The position numbers were made by a program, and so were the translations under genes. Positions 43,312 through 50,097 of a stretch of 50,097 bases of DNA are shown one piece after another. Under the pieces are notes generated by a model. That model was not told where the DNA came from. It saw nothing but the letters and a program-made list of their open reading frames with translations, and ran no database searches. Location: positions 1-50,097 of the forward strand of contig NZ_FNVG01000028.1 of NCBI RefSeq assembly GCF_900107935.1, written 5' to 3'. The number at the start of each line of letters is the position of its first letter. Position 1 is the stretch's first letter. The DNA is from Vibrio hangzhouensis. GTDB lineage: Bacteria; Pseudomonadota; Gammaproteobacteria; Enterobacterales; Vibrionaceae.

Positions 43312-44478
43312 ATGAAAATTGCAGTAGCAGGAACAGGTTACGTAGGCCTATCAAATGCGATGTTGCTGGCTCAGAACCATGAGGTAGTAGCGGTCGATAT
43401 TAATGCAGAGAAAGTAGAGATGCTGCGCAATGGCCAGTCGCCAATTGTTGACAGCGAAATTGAAGCGTTTCTGAAACGTGACGATCTGAACTTCACGGCA
43501 ACGCTGGACAAAGAGCTGGCGTACAGTGGTGCGGACTATGTCATTGTTTCCACGCCAACCGACTACGATCCACAGACCAACTACTTTAATACCAGTTCCG
43601 TAGAGGCGGTGATTAAGGATGTCATGGCGGTGAACCCGGATGCGGTCATCGTGATTAAGTCGACCATTCCTGTTGGTTACACCGCACGAATTCGTGGAGA
43701 GTTAGGCACAGAGAATGTGTTCTTCTCGCCAGAGTTTTTGCGTGAAGGCAGTGCGCTTTATGACAACCTTAACCCTTCTCGCATCATCATTGGTGAGCGC
43801 AGTGAGCGTGCCAAAGTGTTTGCTGACTTGCTGGTGGAAGGGGCGCAGAAAGAGAACATCGAGGTATTGTTTACTGACTCAACTGAAGCCGAAGCGGTGA
43901 AGCTGTTCTCGAACACATACCTGGCGATGCGTGTAGCCTACTTCAATGAGCTGGACTCTTATGCTGAAGCATTGGGTCTGGATACTCGCCAAATCATTGA
44001 AGGCGTGGCGCTTGACCCACGTATCGGTGGTCACTACTGCAACCCATCGTTTGGTTACGGTGGTTATTGCTTACCGAAAGATACCAAACAGCTACTGGCT
44101 AACTACCAGGAAGTGCCAAACAATATCATCGGCGCCATTGTGGATGCGAACCGTACACGTAAGGACTTCATTGCTGAGTCCATTTTGAAGCGCAACCCGA
44201 AGGTTGTCGGTGTGTATCGTTTGATCATGAAGTCTGGTTCAGATAACTTCCGTGCATCCAGTATTCAGGGCATCATGAAGCGCTTGAAAGCGAAAGGTAT
44301 TGAAGTCATTGTGTATGAGCCGGTACTGAAAGAAGACCACTTCTTCCATTCACGAGTAATTCGTGATGTAGACGCATTTAAGCAAGAAGCCGATTTGATT
44401 ATTTCCAACCGTATGTTGCCTGAGTTAGCGGATGTCGCGGATAAGGTATACACGCGAGACCTATTTGGTAACGATTAA
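43312..44478 (+). CDS. ugd: UDP-glucose 6-dehydrogenase
   Basis: It oxidises UDP-glucose (from GalU) to UDP-glucuronate. The 388-aa protein has IAVAGTGYVGLSNAMLLA, STPTDYDPQTNYFNTSSVE, VIKSTIPVGYT, FFSPEFLREGSALYDNLNPSRIIIG, EAVKLFSNTYLAMRVAYFNELD, and the catalytic cysteine in GYGGYCLPKDTKQL. Start is ATG at 43312 after an AGAGATAATGCG leader. A strong terminator follows. A 3' fragment of a different ugd allele lies at 14.8 kb, 29 kb away. Confidence 0.96.
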   Translation: MKIAVAGTGYVGLSNAMLLAQNHEVVAVDINAEKVEMLRNGQSPIVDSEIEAFLKRDDLNFTATLDKELAYSGADYVIVSTPTDYDPQTNYFNTSSVEAVIKDVMAVNPDAVIVIKSTIPVGYTARIRGELGTENVFFSPEFLREGSALYDNLNPSRIIIGERSERAKVFADLLVEGAQKENIEVLFTDSTEAEAVKLFSNTYLAMRVAYFNELDSYAEALGLDTRQIIEGVALDPRIGGHYCNPSFGYGGYCLPKDTKQLLANYQEVPNNIIGAIVDANRTRKDFIAESILKRNPKVVGVYRLIMKSGSDNFRASSIQGIMKRLKAKGIEVIVYEPVLKEDHFFHSRVIRDVDAFKQEADLIISNRMLPELADVADKVYTRDLFGND

Positions 44479-44486
44479 ACGAAAAG

Positions 44487-44510
44487 GGCTGTCAATCGAC
44501 AGCCTTTTTT
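44487..44510 (+). terminator. Rho-independent terminator of ugd
   Basis: GGCTGTC (44487-44493) and GACAGCC (44498-44504) form a 7-bp stem with a 4-nt loop, followed by TTTTTT at 44505-44510 and preceded by AAAA. It lies 9 nt after the ugd stop codon. Confidence 0.95.
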
Positions 44511-44539
44511 GTGCCCTCGGCCATACGGTAGTCTTTGTC

Positions 44540-45090
44540 CCAAAGCGCATCAATAGAGCGCGGTGAAACATGGTGTTTTGGTTTAGTCAGCCACGCGCGG
44601 CATGAGATCTCCTTTTTCAAGGAGATGACGGGGGTTTTGTCATCTTCACCCCATCCGTCATCTTCACCCCATCCGTCATCTTCACGCAAGTGAAGATCTA
44701 TTAAAGCGGGTGACTACCTCAAATAACCACTGAACCTAAAGCGCATCAATAGAGCGCGGTGAAACATGGAGTTTTGTCATCTTCACCCCATCCGTCATCT
44801 TCACGCAAGTGAAGATCTATCAAAGCGGGTGGCTACCCTGAGTGAGTCATCGTTTGCACCGCGCACAAAGGCGAGGTGGTAGGGCATGGTGTATGAATTG
44901 GATGAGTCATGTGTGGTACGAGATCTCCCAATACCCGTCATCTTCACGAAAGTGAAGATCTCCTAAAGCGAGTGACTACCCTGAGTGACTGCAGCACCCA
45001 AAGCGTCCGAACGCGGTGTGGCAAGGTGGTTTGGTTTAGTGAGTCATGCGCGGCATGAGATCTCCTTTTTCAAGGAGATGACGGGCTCTT
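44540..45090. repeat. Array of REP-like hairpins with shared spacers (array A)
   Basis: Five REP-like units lie between ugd and rraA: inverted at 44604-44630 and 45057-45083, forward at 44674-44700, 44793-44819 and 44936-44962. Forward units read CGTCATC, stem TTCAC/GTGAA, GATCT(C/A); inverted ones read GAGATCTCC, TTTTTCAA loop region, GGAGATGACG. Spacers are repeated too: AAAGCGCATCAATAGAGCGC occurs at about 44539 and 44737, and AAAGCG(A/G)GTGACTACC follows most forward units. An 18-bp tandem (CATCTTCACCCCATCCGT, two copies) is at 44641-44676. No gene is present in the 716 bp between ugd and rraA. Confidence 0.9.
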
Positions 45091-45194
45091 GGAGACGAAA
45101 GAGAATAGGAGACAACAGAGGCTTGAATCGCCACTGCGTTATCCCCTCTACTTCAGGAGGATAACCGCGTGGTGTTACTGGGGAAAAGGTGTAA

Positions 45195-45710
45195 TTACTC
45201 TCCCGCTTCTTCTTCATCTTCCTCAAAGCTCACATCCAGTGGCTCTTGAGATAAGATGATTCCGGTATTGTCGGCATAGACATAATCTTCAGGCAAGAAG
45301 GTGACACCACCGAAATTGACCGGTACATCCACTTCACCGACATCTGACTGTGCAGCGCCGACAGGAATCGAAGCCAGGGCCTGAATGCCTAAATTCATGT
45401 CTTCCAGTTCATCCACTTCTCGGACGCAGCCATAAACAACCAGACCTTCCCATTCGTTGTCTTCAGCTAGCTGAGCTATTTCCGCATCGATGAGGGCTTT
45501 ACGAAGTGAACCACCGCCGTCGATTAGCAGCACGCGACCCACGCCATCCTGTTCCAGGATTTCACGGATAAGACCGTTATCTTCAAAACATTTTACCGAG
45601 GTGACCTGACCTGCAAATGAGGCTCTGCCGCCAAAGTTACTAAACATAGGTTCAACAACGTCTACTTGATCTAAGTAGATATCACATAGGGCTGAAGTAC
45701 TGTATTCCAT
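45195..45710 (-). CDS. rraA: Regulator of ribonuclease E activity A
   Basis: A 171-aa protein of the RraA/demethylmenaquinone methyltransferase-like fold that binds RNase E and slows RNA decay. Motifs: TSALCDIYLDQVDVVEP, FGGRASFAGQVTSVKCFEDNG, GRVLLIDGGGSLRKALIDA, WEGLVVYGCVREVDEL, and GGVTFLPEDYVYADNTGIILS. The C-terminus is very acidic (FEEDEEEAGE) and makes it about ten residues longer than E. coli RraA. It follows menA on the same strand with an 80-nt gap, as in E. coli, and is ordinary conserved chromosome. Confidence 0.95.
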   Translation of the reverse strand: MEYSTSALCDIYLDQVDVVEPMFSNFGGRASFAGQVTSVKCFEDNGLIREILEQDGVGRVLLIDGGGSLRKALIDAEIAQLAEDNEWEGLVVYGCVREVDELEDMNLGIQALASIPVGAAQSDVGEVDVPVNFGGVTFLPEDYVYADNTGIILSQEPLDVSFEEDEEEAGE

Positions 45711-45790
45711 GGCGACTCTTCTATGCAGTTTTTCAAAAGGTATGATTCGAGTATATCGGTTGAATAGGTCAATGCAATGACAAGGCTCAA

Positions 45791-46708
45791 TTATGTCATC
45801 AGAGTTTGAGCTATAACCACTCCTGAAAACAGGATATTAGTGAACAGTGAGCACTTCACTACTATTGGCATCATAGGAGCGATTTGAGCTGGCTGAGTGG
45901 TTTTCCACACGGCTTTACCATGTTTGGCGACCACAATCAGGCTAAAGATAAATGGCAGACTGATCCAAAGAGGCGACTGTTGCAGTGTCAGGTAGAGTGC
46001 GAAAGCGATGACGGCACACAGCAGCAGGGAAAAGTGATACACCTTGGCTTTGCGCTCGCCAAGTCTGACCGCGACGGTGCGTTTGCCACAGGCGCTGTCA
46101 TTTTCAATATCACGCATGTTGTTGACGTTAAGTACCGCAACAGCAAGCAAGCCGCAGCCCACCGCAGGCAGGAACAGTAGTGAGTCTATATGCCCGGTAT
46201 GCAGAAAGTAGGTGCCGGAAACGCCCAGCAGACCAAAAAAGATAAACACGGAAATATCGCCAAGACCAACGTAACCATAGGGTTTGTTGCCAACTGTGTA
46301 GGCGATAGCCGCGACAATAGCCAATACGCCCAAGCCGATGAAGGCCAGAATATTCTGCAGCGAGTCAAGCGCATGCAGAACAAGCCCCAGGCCCGCTAAG
46401 ATAGTCAGTACAACATTGAGGATAATGGCTTTTCTCATTTCCTGTTGCGAAACTTCACCAGACTGAATAGCACGCATCGGCCCCAGACGGTTGTCGTTGT
46501 CCGTCCCTTTTACCGCATCTCCATAGTCGTTCGCCAGATTCGAAAGAATTTGCAGCAAGGTTGCTGTGAGTAGTGCGAGAAGAGCCACACTCCAGGACAT
46601 CTTGCCAGTAGAAAAGGCCAGAGCACTTCCGGTCACAATTGAGACCAACGCGAGAGGTAAAGTTTTGGGTCTGGCCGCATCGAGCCAGATTCGAACGGAT
46701 TGATTCAT
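45791..46708 (-). CDS. menA: 1,4-dihydroxy-2-naphthoate polyprenyltransferase
   Basis: An integral membrane UbiA-family prenyltransferase of 305 aa that attaches the isoprenoid tail in menaquinone synthesis. Motifs: ARPKTLPLALVSIVTGSALAF, NLANDYGDAVKGTDNDNRLGP (first Asp-rich motif, NDYGDxxKGTD), ALNVNNMRDIENDSACGKRTVAVRLG (second Asp-rich motif, NNxRDIxxD) and about eight hydrophobic segments. It is upstream of rraA in the same orientation. Confidence 0.96.
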   Translation of the reverse strand: MNQSVRIWLDAARPKTLPLALVSIVTGSALAFSTGKMSWSVALLALLTATLLQILSNLANDYGDAVKGTDNDNRLGPMRAIQSGEVSQQEMRKAIILNVVLTILAGLGLVLHALDSLQNILAFIGLGVLAIVAAIAYTVGNKPYGYVGLGDISVFIFFGLLGVSGTYFLHTGHIDSLLFLPAVGCGLLAVAVLNVNNMRDIENDSACGKRTVAVRLGERKAKVYHFSLLLCAVIAFALYLTLQQSPLWISLPFIFSLIVVAKHGKAVWKTTQPAQIAPMMPIVVKCSLFTNILFSGVVIAQTLMT

Positions 46709-46859
46709 AGTCTGCTTAGCTGTCTTCAGTTTGGTTTAGTATACGGAAAAAAGAGGCTTTGGCTAACCTCGAACCATACCAAGGGAAAAGTTTGAAAAAA
46801 GTATGATTGCTTTCAATGTGTGAAGTGCGCTGAAAACTCTTTACTTTTAGGGGATTAGT

Positions 46860-47183
46860 ATGGGTTTTCGTTCCAAGAATAGAGAGTATTCCATGGTAAA
46901 AGGCCCTTGCTTATACATCACCACTTCGAGAAATCATAGTGTTATCTACATCGGGGTGACGTCTAATCTTCAACAGCGAATCTGGAAGCATAAACACGGC
47001 GTCACGGGTGGTTTTGTCAAGAAGTACAATGTGCACTTGCTAGTACATTTTGAGCAGTTTGACACCATGGAAGCGGCGATCGCCAGAGAAAAGCAGATCA
47101 AACACTGGAATCGCCCATGGAAGAATGAATTGGTCACCAGCCACAACCCATACTGGCGAGATCTGAGTTTGGAGCTGTGGTAG
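46860..47183 (+). CDS. GIY-YIG nuclease-domain protein (YhbQ/UPF0213-like)
   Basis: A stand-alone GIY-YIG domain of 107 aa. The motif pair is altered to LYITTSRN...VIYIGVTSNLQQRIWKHK, with the conserved arginine in LQQRIWKHK and glutamate in AAIAREKQIKHWNRPWKNELV. This subgroup (GVTSNL, REKQIK.W.R..K) is common in bacteria; function is largely unknown, with DNA repair proposed. AGGGG lies about 7 nt before the first ATG; a second in-frame ATG exists at 46893. It stands alone on the plus strand between minus-strand menA and REP array B, a typical position for laterally moved small genes. Confidence 0.88.
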   Translation: MGFRSKNREYSMVKGPCLYITTSRNHSVIYIGVTSNLQQRIWKHKHGVTGGFVKKYNVHLLVHFEQFDTMEAAIAREKQIKHWNRPWKNELVTSHNPYWRDLSLELW

Positions 47184-47220
47184 GGGGGTATGAGTTGGGA
47201 GAGTTATGTGAGGTACTAGG

Positions 47221-47610
47221 TCTCCCAATACCTGCCGTCTTCACCCTCTCCGCCATATTCACTCCTCCCGTCATCTTCACGCAAGTGAAGATCTCATAAA
47301 GCGAATGACTACCCTGATGGGAACTCAGTTTGTACCGCATACAAAGGTGAGGTGCTTTGGTTTAGTGAGCTACGCGCGGTACGAGATCTCCTTTTTCAAG
47401 GAGATGACGGCGGTTTTGTCATCTTCACCCCTCCCGTCATCTTCACGCAAGTGAAGATCTCATAAAGCGAGTGACTTCTCTGATAGGGACTCAGTTTGTA
47501 CCGCATACAAAGGTGAGGTGCTTTGGTTTAGTCAGCCACGCGCGGTAGGAGATCTCCTTTTTCAAGGAGATGACGGGGAGTGGAGATGACGGGGAGTGGA
47601 GACGACGTGG
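47221..47610. repeat. Tandem composite REP repeats (array B)
   Basis: Two near-identical composite units lie in tandem: forward hairpin 47269-47295 with inverted hairpin 47383-47409, and forward 47435-47461 with inverted 47549-47575. Each is about 141 bp, and the second starts 166 bp after the first. The spacer carries GACTCAGTTTGTACCGCATA / ACAAAGGTGAGGTGCTTTGG in both copies. The tail at about 47570-47610 has a short tandem of GGGGAGTGGAGA(T/C)GAC. The array fills the space between the GIY-YIG gene and the hslVU terminator; no gene is present. Confidence 0.9.
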
Positions 47611-47665
47611 TATTGGAGAATCAGGAGCAGTGACTACGCTGATAGGAACTCCATTTGTACCAACC

Positions 47666-47691
47666 AAAAAACGGTGTTCTTTCGAACACCG
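47666..47691 (-). terminator. Rho-independent terminator of hslVU
   Basis: On the minus strand CGGTGTTC and GAACACCG form an 8-bp stem with a GAAA tetraloop, followed by TTTTTT (plus-strand stem at 47672-47691, A-tract at 47666-47671). It lies 27 nt after the hslU stop codon. Confidence 0.95.
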
Positions 47692-47717
47692 CTTCTTATC
47701 CATCAAGTCGTTACCGA

Positions 47718-49052
47718 TTAAAGAATAAAACGACTCAAGTCTTCATCTTCAACAAACTCGCCCAGTTTCGCTTTCACGTAGCCAGAGTCGATGACCAGTT
47801 TAGAACCTGGTTTGTCGGTGGCTTCGAATGAAATCTCGTCCATCAGGCGCTCCATTACCGTGTGCAGGCGGCGGGCACCGATGTTTTCGGTGGTTTCGTT
47901 CACGGTCCAGGCCGCATCTGCGATTTGCTGAATGCCGTCGGTGGTGAATTCGATATCCACCTCTTCGGTTTTCATCAGGGCAATGTATTGCTCGGTCAGT
48001 GACGCTTTTGGTTCGGTCAGGATGCGTTTGAAATCATCACTGCTCAGGGCTTCAAGTTCGACACGGATAGGCAGACGACCTTGCAATTCAGGGATCAGAT
48101 CCGATGGTTTGGCGACCTGGAACGCGCCAGAAGTGATAAACAGGATATGGTCTGTTTTCACCATGCCGTGTTTGGTAGAAACCGTGCTGCCTTCGATCAG
48201 TGGTAGTAGGTCGCGCTGAACACCTTCACGAGAGACATCCGGGCCTGACGCTTCGCCACGCTTACAGATCTTGTCAATCTCATCGATGAACACGATGCCG
48301 TTGTTTTCAACGTTGTAGATCGCTTGCTCTTTCAGCTCTTCCTGATTAACCAGCTTCGCCGCTTCTTCTTCCGTCAGAGCCTTAAAGGCATCTTTGATTT
48401 TCAGCTTACGTTTCTTCTTGGTATCACCACCCAGGTTCTGGAACATGCTTTGCAGCTGGTTGGTCATTTCTTCCATACCAGGAGGCGCCATGATCTCAAC
48501 CCCCATTTGCGGTGCTGCAGTTTCGATGTCGATTTCTTTATCGTCCAGCTTACCTTCACGTAGCTTCTTACGGAAGATTTGGCGCGTGTTCGATGTGCTC
48601 TCGTCTGGTTGCTCGTTCTGGCCCCATGCATCACGTGCTGGTGGCAACAGAGCATCAAGAATGCGTTCTTCGGCTTGCTCTTCCGCGCGGAACTGCACCT
48701 TTTCCATCGCTTGTTGATGGGTCATTTTGATCGCCACATCCGTCAGGTCACGAATAATGGTTTCCACTTCTTTACCGACATAACCCACTTCGGTAAATTT
48801 GGTCGCTTCGACTTTGATAAAAGGTGCGTTGGCCAGTTTTGCCAGACGACGAGCGATCTCGGTTTTACCCACACCCGTTGGACCAATCATCAGAATGTTT
48901 TTTGGTGATACTTCTACGCGCAGACTCTCTTCGAGCTGCATACGACGCCAGCGGTTACGCAGGGCAATCGCCACAGAGCGTTTCGCTTTGTCCTGGCCAA
49001 TGATATGGCGGTTTAACTCATGAACAATCTCGCGTGGAGTCATCTCAGACAT
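47718..49052 (-). CDS. hslU: ATP-dependent protease ATPase subunit HslU
   Basis: The AAA+ unfoldase of the HslUV (ClpYQ) protease, 444 aa. N-terminal TPREIVHELNRHIIGQDKAKRSVAIALRNRWRR; Walker A GPTGVGKTEIARRLA; pore loop region VGYVGKEVE (GYVG motif); Walker B GIVFIDEIDKI; sensor regions ELQGRLPIRVEL and ENIGARRLHTVMERL; C-terminal FVEDEDLSRFIL, which docks into HslV. It is co-transcribed after hslV with a 49-nt gap and ends in a strong terminator. Confidence 0.98.
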   Translation of the reverse strand: MSEMTPREIVHELNRHIIGQDKAKRSVAIALRNRWRRMQLEESLRVEVSPKNILMIGPTGVGKTEIARRLAKLANAPFIKVEATKFTEVGYVGKEVETIIRDLTDVAIKMTHQQAMEKVQFRAEEQAEERILDALLPPARDAWGQNEQPDESTSNTRQIFRKKLREGKLDDKEIDIETAAPQMGVEIMAPPGMEEMTNQLQSMFQNLGGDTKKKRKLKIKDAFKALTEEEAAKLVNQEELKEQAIYNVENNGIVFIDEIDKICKRGEASGPDVSREGVQRDLLPLIEGSTVSTKHGMVKTDHILFITSGAFQVAKPSDLIPELQGRLPIRVELEALSSDDFKRILTEPKASLTEQYIALMKTEEVDIEFTTDGIQQIADAAWTVNETTENIGARRLHTVMERLMDEISFEATDKPGSKLVIDSGYVKAKLGEFVEDEDLSRFIL

Positions 49053-49101
49053 AATAAAAATTCCTTACAAATTTGCAGACACTATTTTTTCTTCTTGGAC
49101 G

Positions 49102-49635
49102 TTATTTCTCGTCGGTTTCTAGTTCTTCAATAGTGTGATGGTGGTTAGTGAACACACAGATGTCACCGGCAATCTTAAGTGCTTTCTCGGCGATTTCACG
49201 TGCGTCTAAATCGGTGTTTTCCAGCAGTGCAGTGGCTGCAGCCTGGGCAAAGTTGCCGCCAGAGCCAATGGCAATCAGGTCATTTTCTGGCTGAACCACA
49301 TCGCCATTACCGGTAATGATCAAGGATGCCGTTTCATCGGCCACGGCCAACAGGGCTTCCAGTTTGCGCAGCGCTCGGTCACTACGCCAGTCTTTAGCGA
49401 GCTCTACTGCTGCTTTGGTCAGATGACCCTGATGCATTTGCAGTTTGCTTTCAAAGCGCTCGAACAGAGTAAACGCGTCAGCAGTACCGCCAGCGAAACC
49501 GGCCAGTACCTGGTTGTTGTACAGTCGACGAACTTTACGGGCATTCCCTTTCATTACGGTGTTGCCCAGTGATACTTGTCCATCACCCGCAATCACGACT
49601 TTGTTGTTTCGGCGTACAGATACGATAGTAGTCAC
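49102..49635 (-). CDS. hslV: ATP-dependent protease peptidase subunit HslV
   Basis: The proteasome-like peptidase subunit, 177 aa. The catalytic Thr2 is exposed after methionine removal (MTTIVSVRRNNKVVIAGDGQVSLGNTVMK, with the usual lysine at K29 of the mature numbering and GDGQVS). GFAGGTADAFTLFERFE and ITGNGDVVQPENDLIAIGSGGNFAQAAA are family signatures. It is expressed with hslU. A heat-shock type promoter lies upstream. Confidence 0.97.
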   Translation of the reverse strand: MTTIVSVRRNNKVVIAGDGQVSLGNTVMKGNARKVRRLYNNQVLAGFAGGTADAFTLFERFESKLQMHQGHLTKAAVELAKDWRSDRALRKLEALLAVADETASLIITGNGDVVQPENDLIAIGSGGNFAQAAATALLENTDLDAREIAEKALKIAGDICVFTNHHHTIEELETDEK

Positions 49636-49676
49636 GACGTTTGCCTCATTTTGGTTTTAATTTGTGTCTGAAATGG

Positions 49677-49705
49677 ATATGTGGACGAAAGAAAAGGATT
49701 TCAAG
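49677..49705 (-). promoter_or_regulatory. Sigma-32 (heat-shock) promoter of hslVU
   Basis: Read on the minus strand, CTTGAAA (plus 49699-49705) resembles the sigma-32 -35 element and is preceded by a C-run. After 14 nt comes CCACATAT (plus 49677-49684), close to the -10 consensus CCCCATNT. The elements lie about 45-70 nt before the hslV start. hslVU is a known heat-shock operon, so position and family both support the call. Confidence 0.75.
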
Positions 49706-49793
49706 GGGGAAGAAAAGCGGTTTAAGAGCGGGACTATGGCCCTGTGGCCCTGAGGGGAGATAACGAACAGCGTATTACACTAGATGATTTTGA

Positions 49794-49892
49794 GGTTCTA
49801 TGGTTTTGTGGACCATAGAACCATAGAACCATAGAACCATAGAACCATAGAACCATAGAACCATAGAACCATAGAACCATAGAACCATAGAA
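49794..49892. repeat. 8-bp microsatellite (CCATAGAA, ten units) with an inverted arm
   Basis: Ten perfect consecutive copies of CCATAGAA occupy 49813-49892. Nine bases before the first copy, at 49794-49803, is GGTTCTATGG, the reverse complement of CCATAGAACC, so the start of the array can fold into a hairpin. The array ends 1 nt before the ftsN stop codon. Perfect identity of all units points to recent slippage. The long open frame on the minus strand through it is a by-product of the repeat and is not a gene. Confidence 0.95.
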
Positions 49893-49893
49893 C

Positions 49894-50097
49894 CTACTGC
49901 GCCTCTTTCCAAATCGCACACGGTTCTATTTTGGCTCGTTGCAATTTGTGCTTATCGCGCTCAGCGTCTCGCTTCCATTTGTATGGGCCAAGCACAATAC
50001 GGAACCAACTGCTGTTCTCTTTCTTGCGAATGGTGCTGGAGATGCCCTGGAAGGCGATATCCAGTTTGCGGGCTTCTGCCTGAGCCAGTGTCTTGTA
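49894..50097 (-). CDS. ftsN: Cell division protein FtsN, C-terminal SPOR domain (partial)
   Basis: The last 67 codons of a gene whose start lies outside the window. The translated end has LAQAEARKLDIAFQGISSTI, then NSSWFRIVLGPYKWKRDAE and a C-terminal CAIWKEAQ. The W-F-R-I-x-L-G-P-Y segment is the SPOR peptidoglycan-binding signature. Position upstream of hslV on the same strand is the usual place of ftsN in gamma-proteobacteria. SPOR domains bind denuded septal glycan strands. The microsatellite abuts the stop codon. Confidence 0.88.
   Translation of the reverse strand, partial: YKTLAQAEARKLDIAFQGISSTIRKKENSSWFRIVLGPYKWKRDAERDKHKLQRAKIEPCAIWKEAQ

Noticed and set aside
44492..44689. Minus-strand frame with repeated GWGEDD residues
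   Set aside because: A by-product of the 18-bp tandem repeat and REP units; also covers the ugd terminator.
44540..47610. Regular-looking repeats considered as a CRISPR array
   Set aside because: Units alternate orientation, spacers are themselves repeated and of unequal length, and the repeats are REP hairpins with varying stems.
49734..49919. Minus-strand frame with repeated Y-G-S-M-V-L-W-F residues
   Set aside because: Created entirely by the 8-bp microsatellite and it overlaps the ftsN end.
1..50097. tRNA or rRNA genes
   Set aside because: No cloverleaf-like or rRNA-like segments were noticed in the non-coding gaps on either strand, although this was judged by eye only.

Overview
The window reads as chromosomal DNA of a Vibrio or close relative. 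This is inferred from the housekeeping order at the right end (ftsN, hslV, hslU, menA and rraA, all on the minus strand), from an rjg-type metallo-beta-lactamase gene (rjg is the usual border gene of Vibrio O/K-antigen loci), and from many REP-like hairpins with GTCATC...GATCTC ends. Most of the window is a surface-polysaccharide locus made of AT-rich modules set in DNA of ordinary composition.

Layout. (1) 1-1.35 kb: an IS110-family (IS1111-type) element inserted in a REP-like hairpin. (2) 1.6-10.6 kb: wecB, a 19-codon fossil of an epimerase gene, then a very AT-rich Wzx/Wzy block (glycosyltransferases, acyltransferase, flippase, polymerase and a capsule_synth/beta-Kdo-transferase-like protein). 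(3) 10.6-13.7 kb: a complete CMP-Kdo pathway (kdsA, kdsC, kdsB, kdsD). (4) 13.7-15 kb: a rearrangement scar with a galU 5' fragment, a RAYT transposase and a ugd 3' fragment, followed by intact galU. (5) 16.3-22.1 kb: an activated-sulfate module (SLC13 permease, cysD, cysC, a DHH phosphoesterase, cysN). (6) 22.1-23.7 kb: decayed DNA with REPs and one convincing small zinc-ribbon gene. (7) 23.7-26.6 kb: wecA and rjg, divergent. (8) 27.1-39.5 kb: an ops/JUMPstart-like leader and the operon rmlBADC, wzm, wzt, a coiled-coil sulfotransferase and four glycosyltransferase genes. (9) 39.6-44.5 kb: a membrane 4,6-dehydratase, an SDR reductase/epimerase, a small PglC-type phosphoglycosyltransferase, and ugd. 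(10) 44.5-50.1 kb: conserved chromosome interrupted by two REP arrays and an 8-bp microsatellite next to ftsN.

How it may work together (inference). Two export systems (Wzx/Wzy and Wzm/Wzt) and two initiating enzymes (WecA and the PglC-like PGT) suggest two glycans, for example a capsule and an O-antigen. The most interesting idea joins regions 5 and 8. The sulfotransferase gene directly after wzt has a long C-terminal coiled coil and an amphipathic tail, and it sits where wbdD, the chain terminator and length ruler, sits in E. coli O8/O9a loci. It could end ABC-exported chains with sulfate, which the Wzt C-terminal domain would then read. The SLC13-CysDN-CysC genes could supply PAPS, and the DHH protein could remove the by-product PAP.

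Limits: all assignments come from reading motifs and gene order. No database search, alignment program or structure prediction was run.
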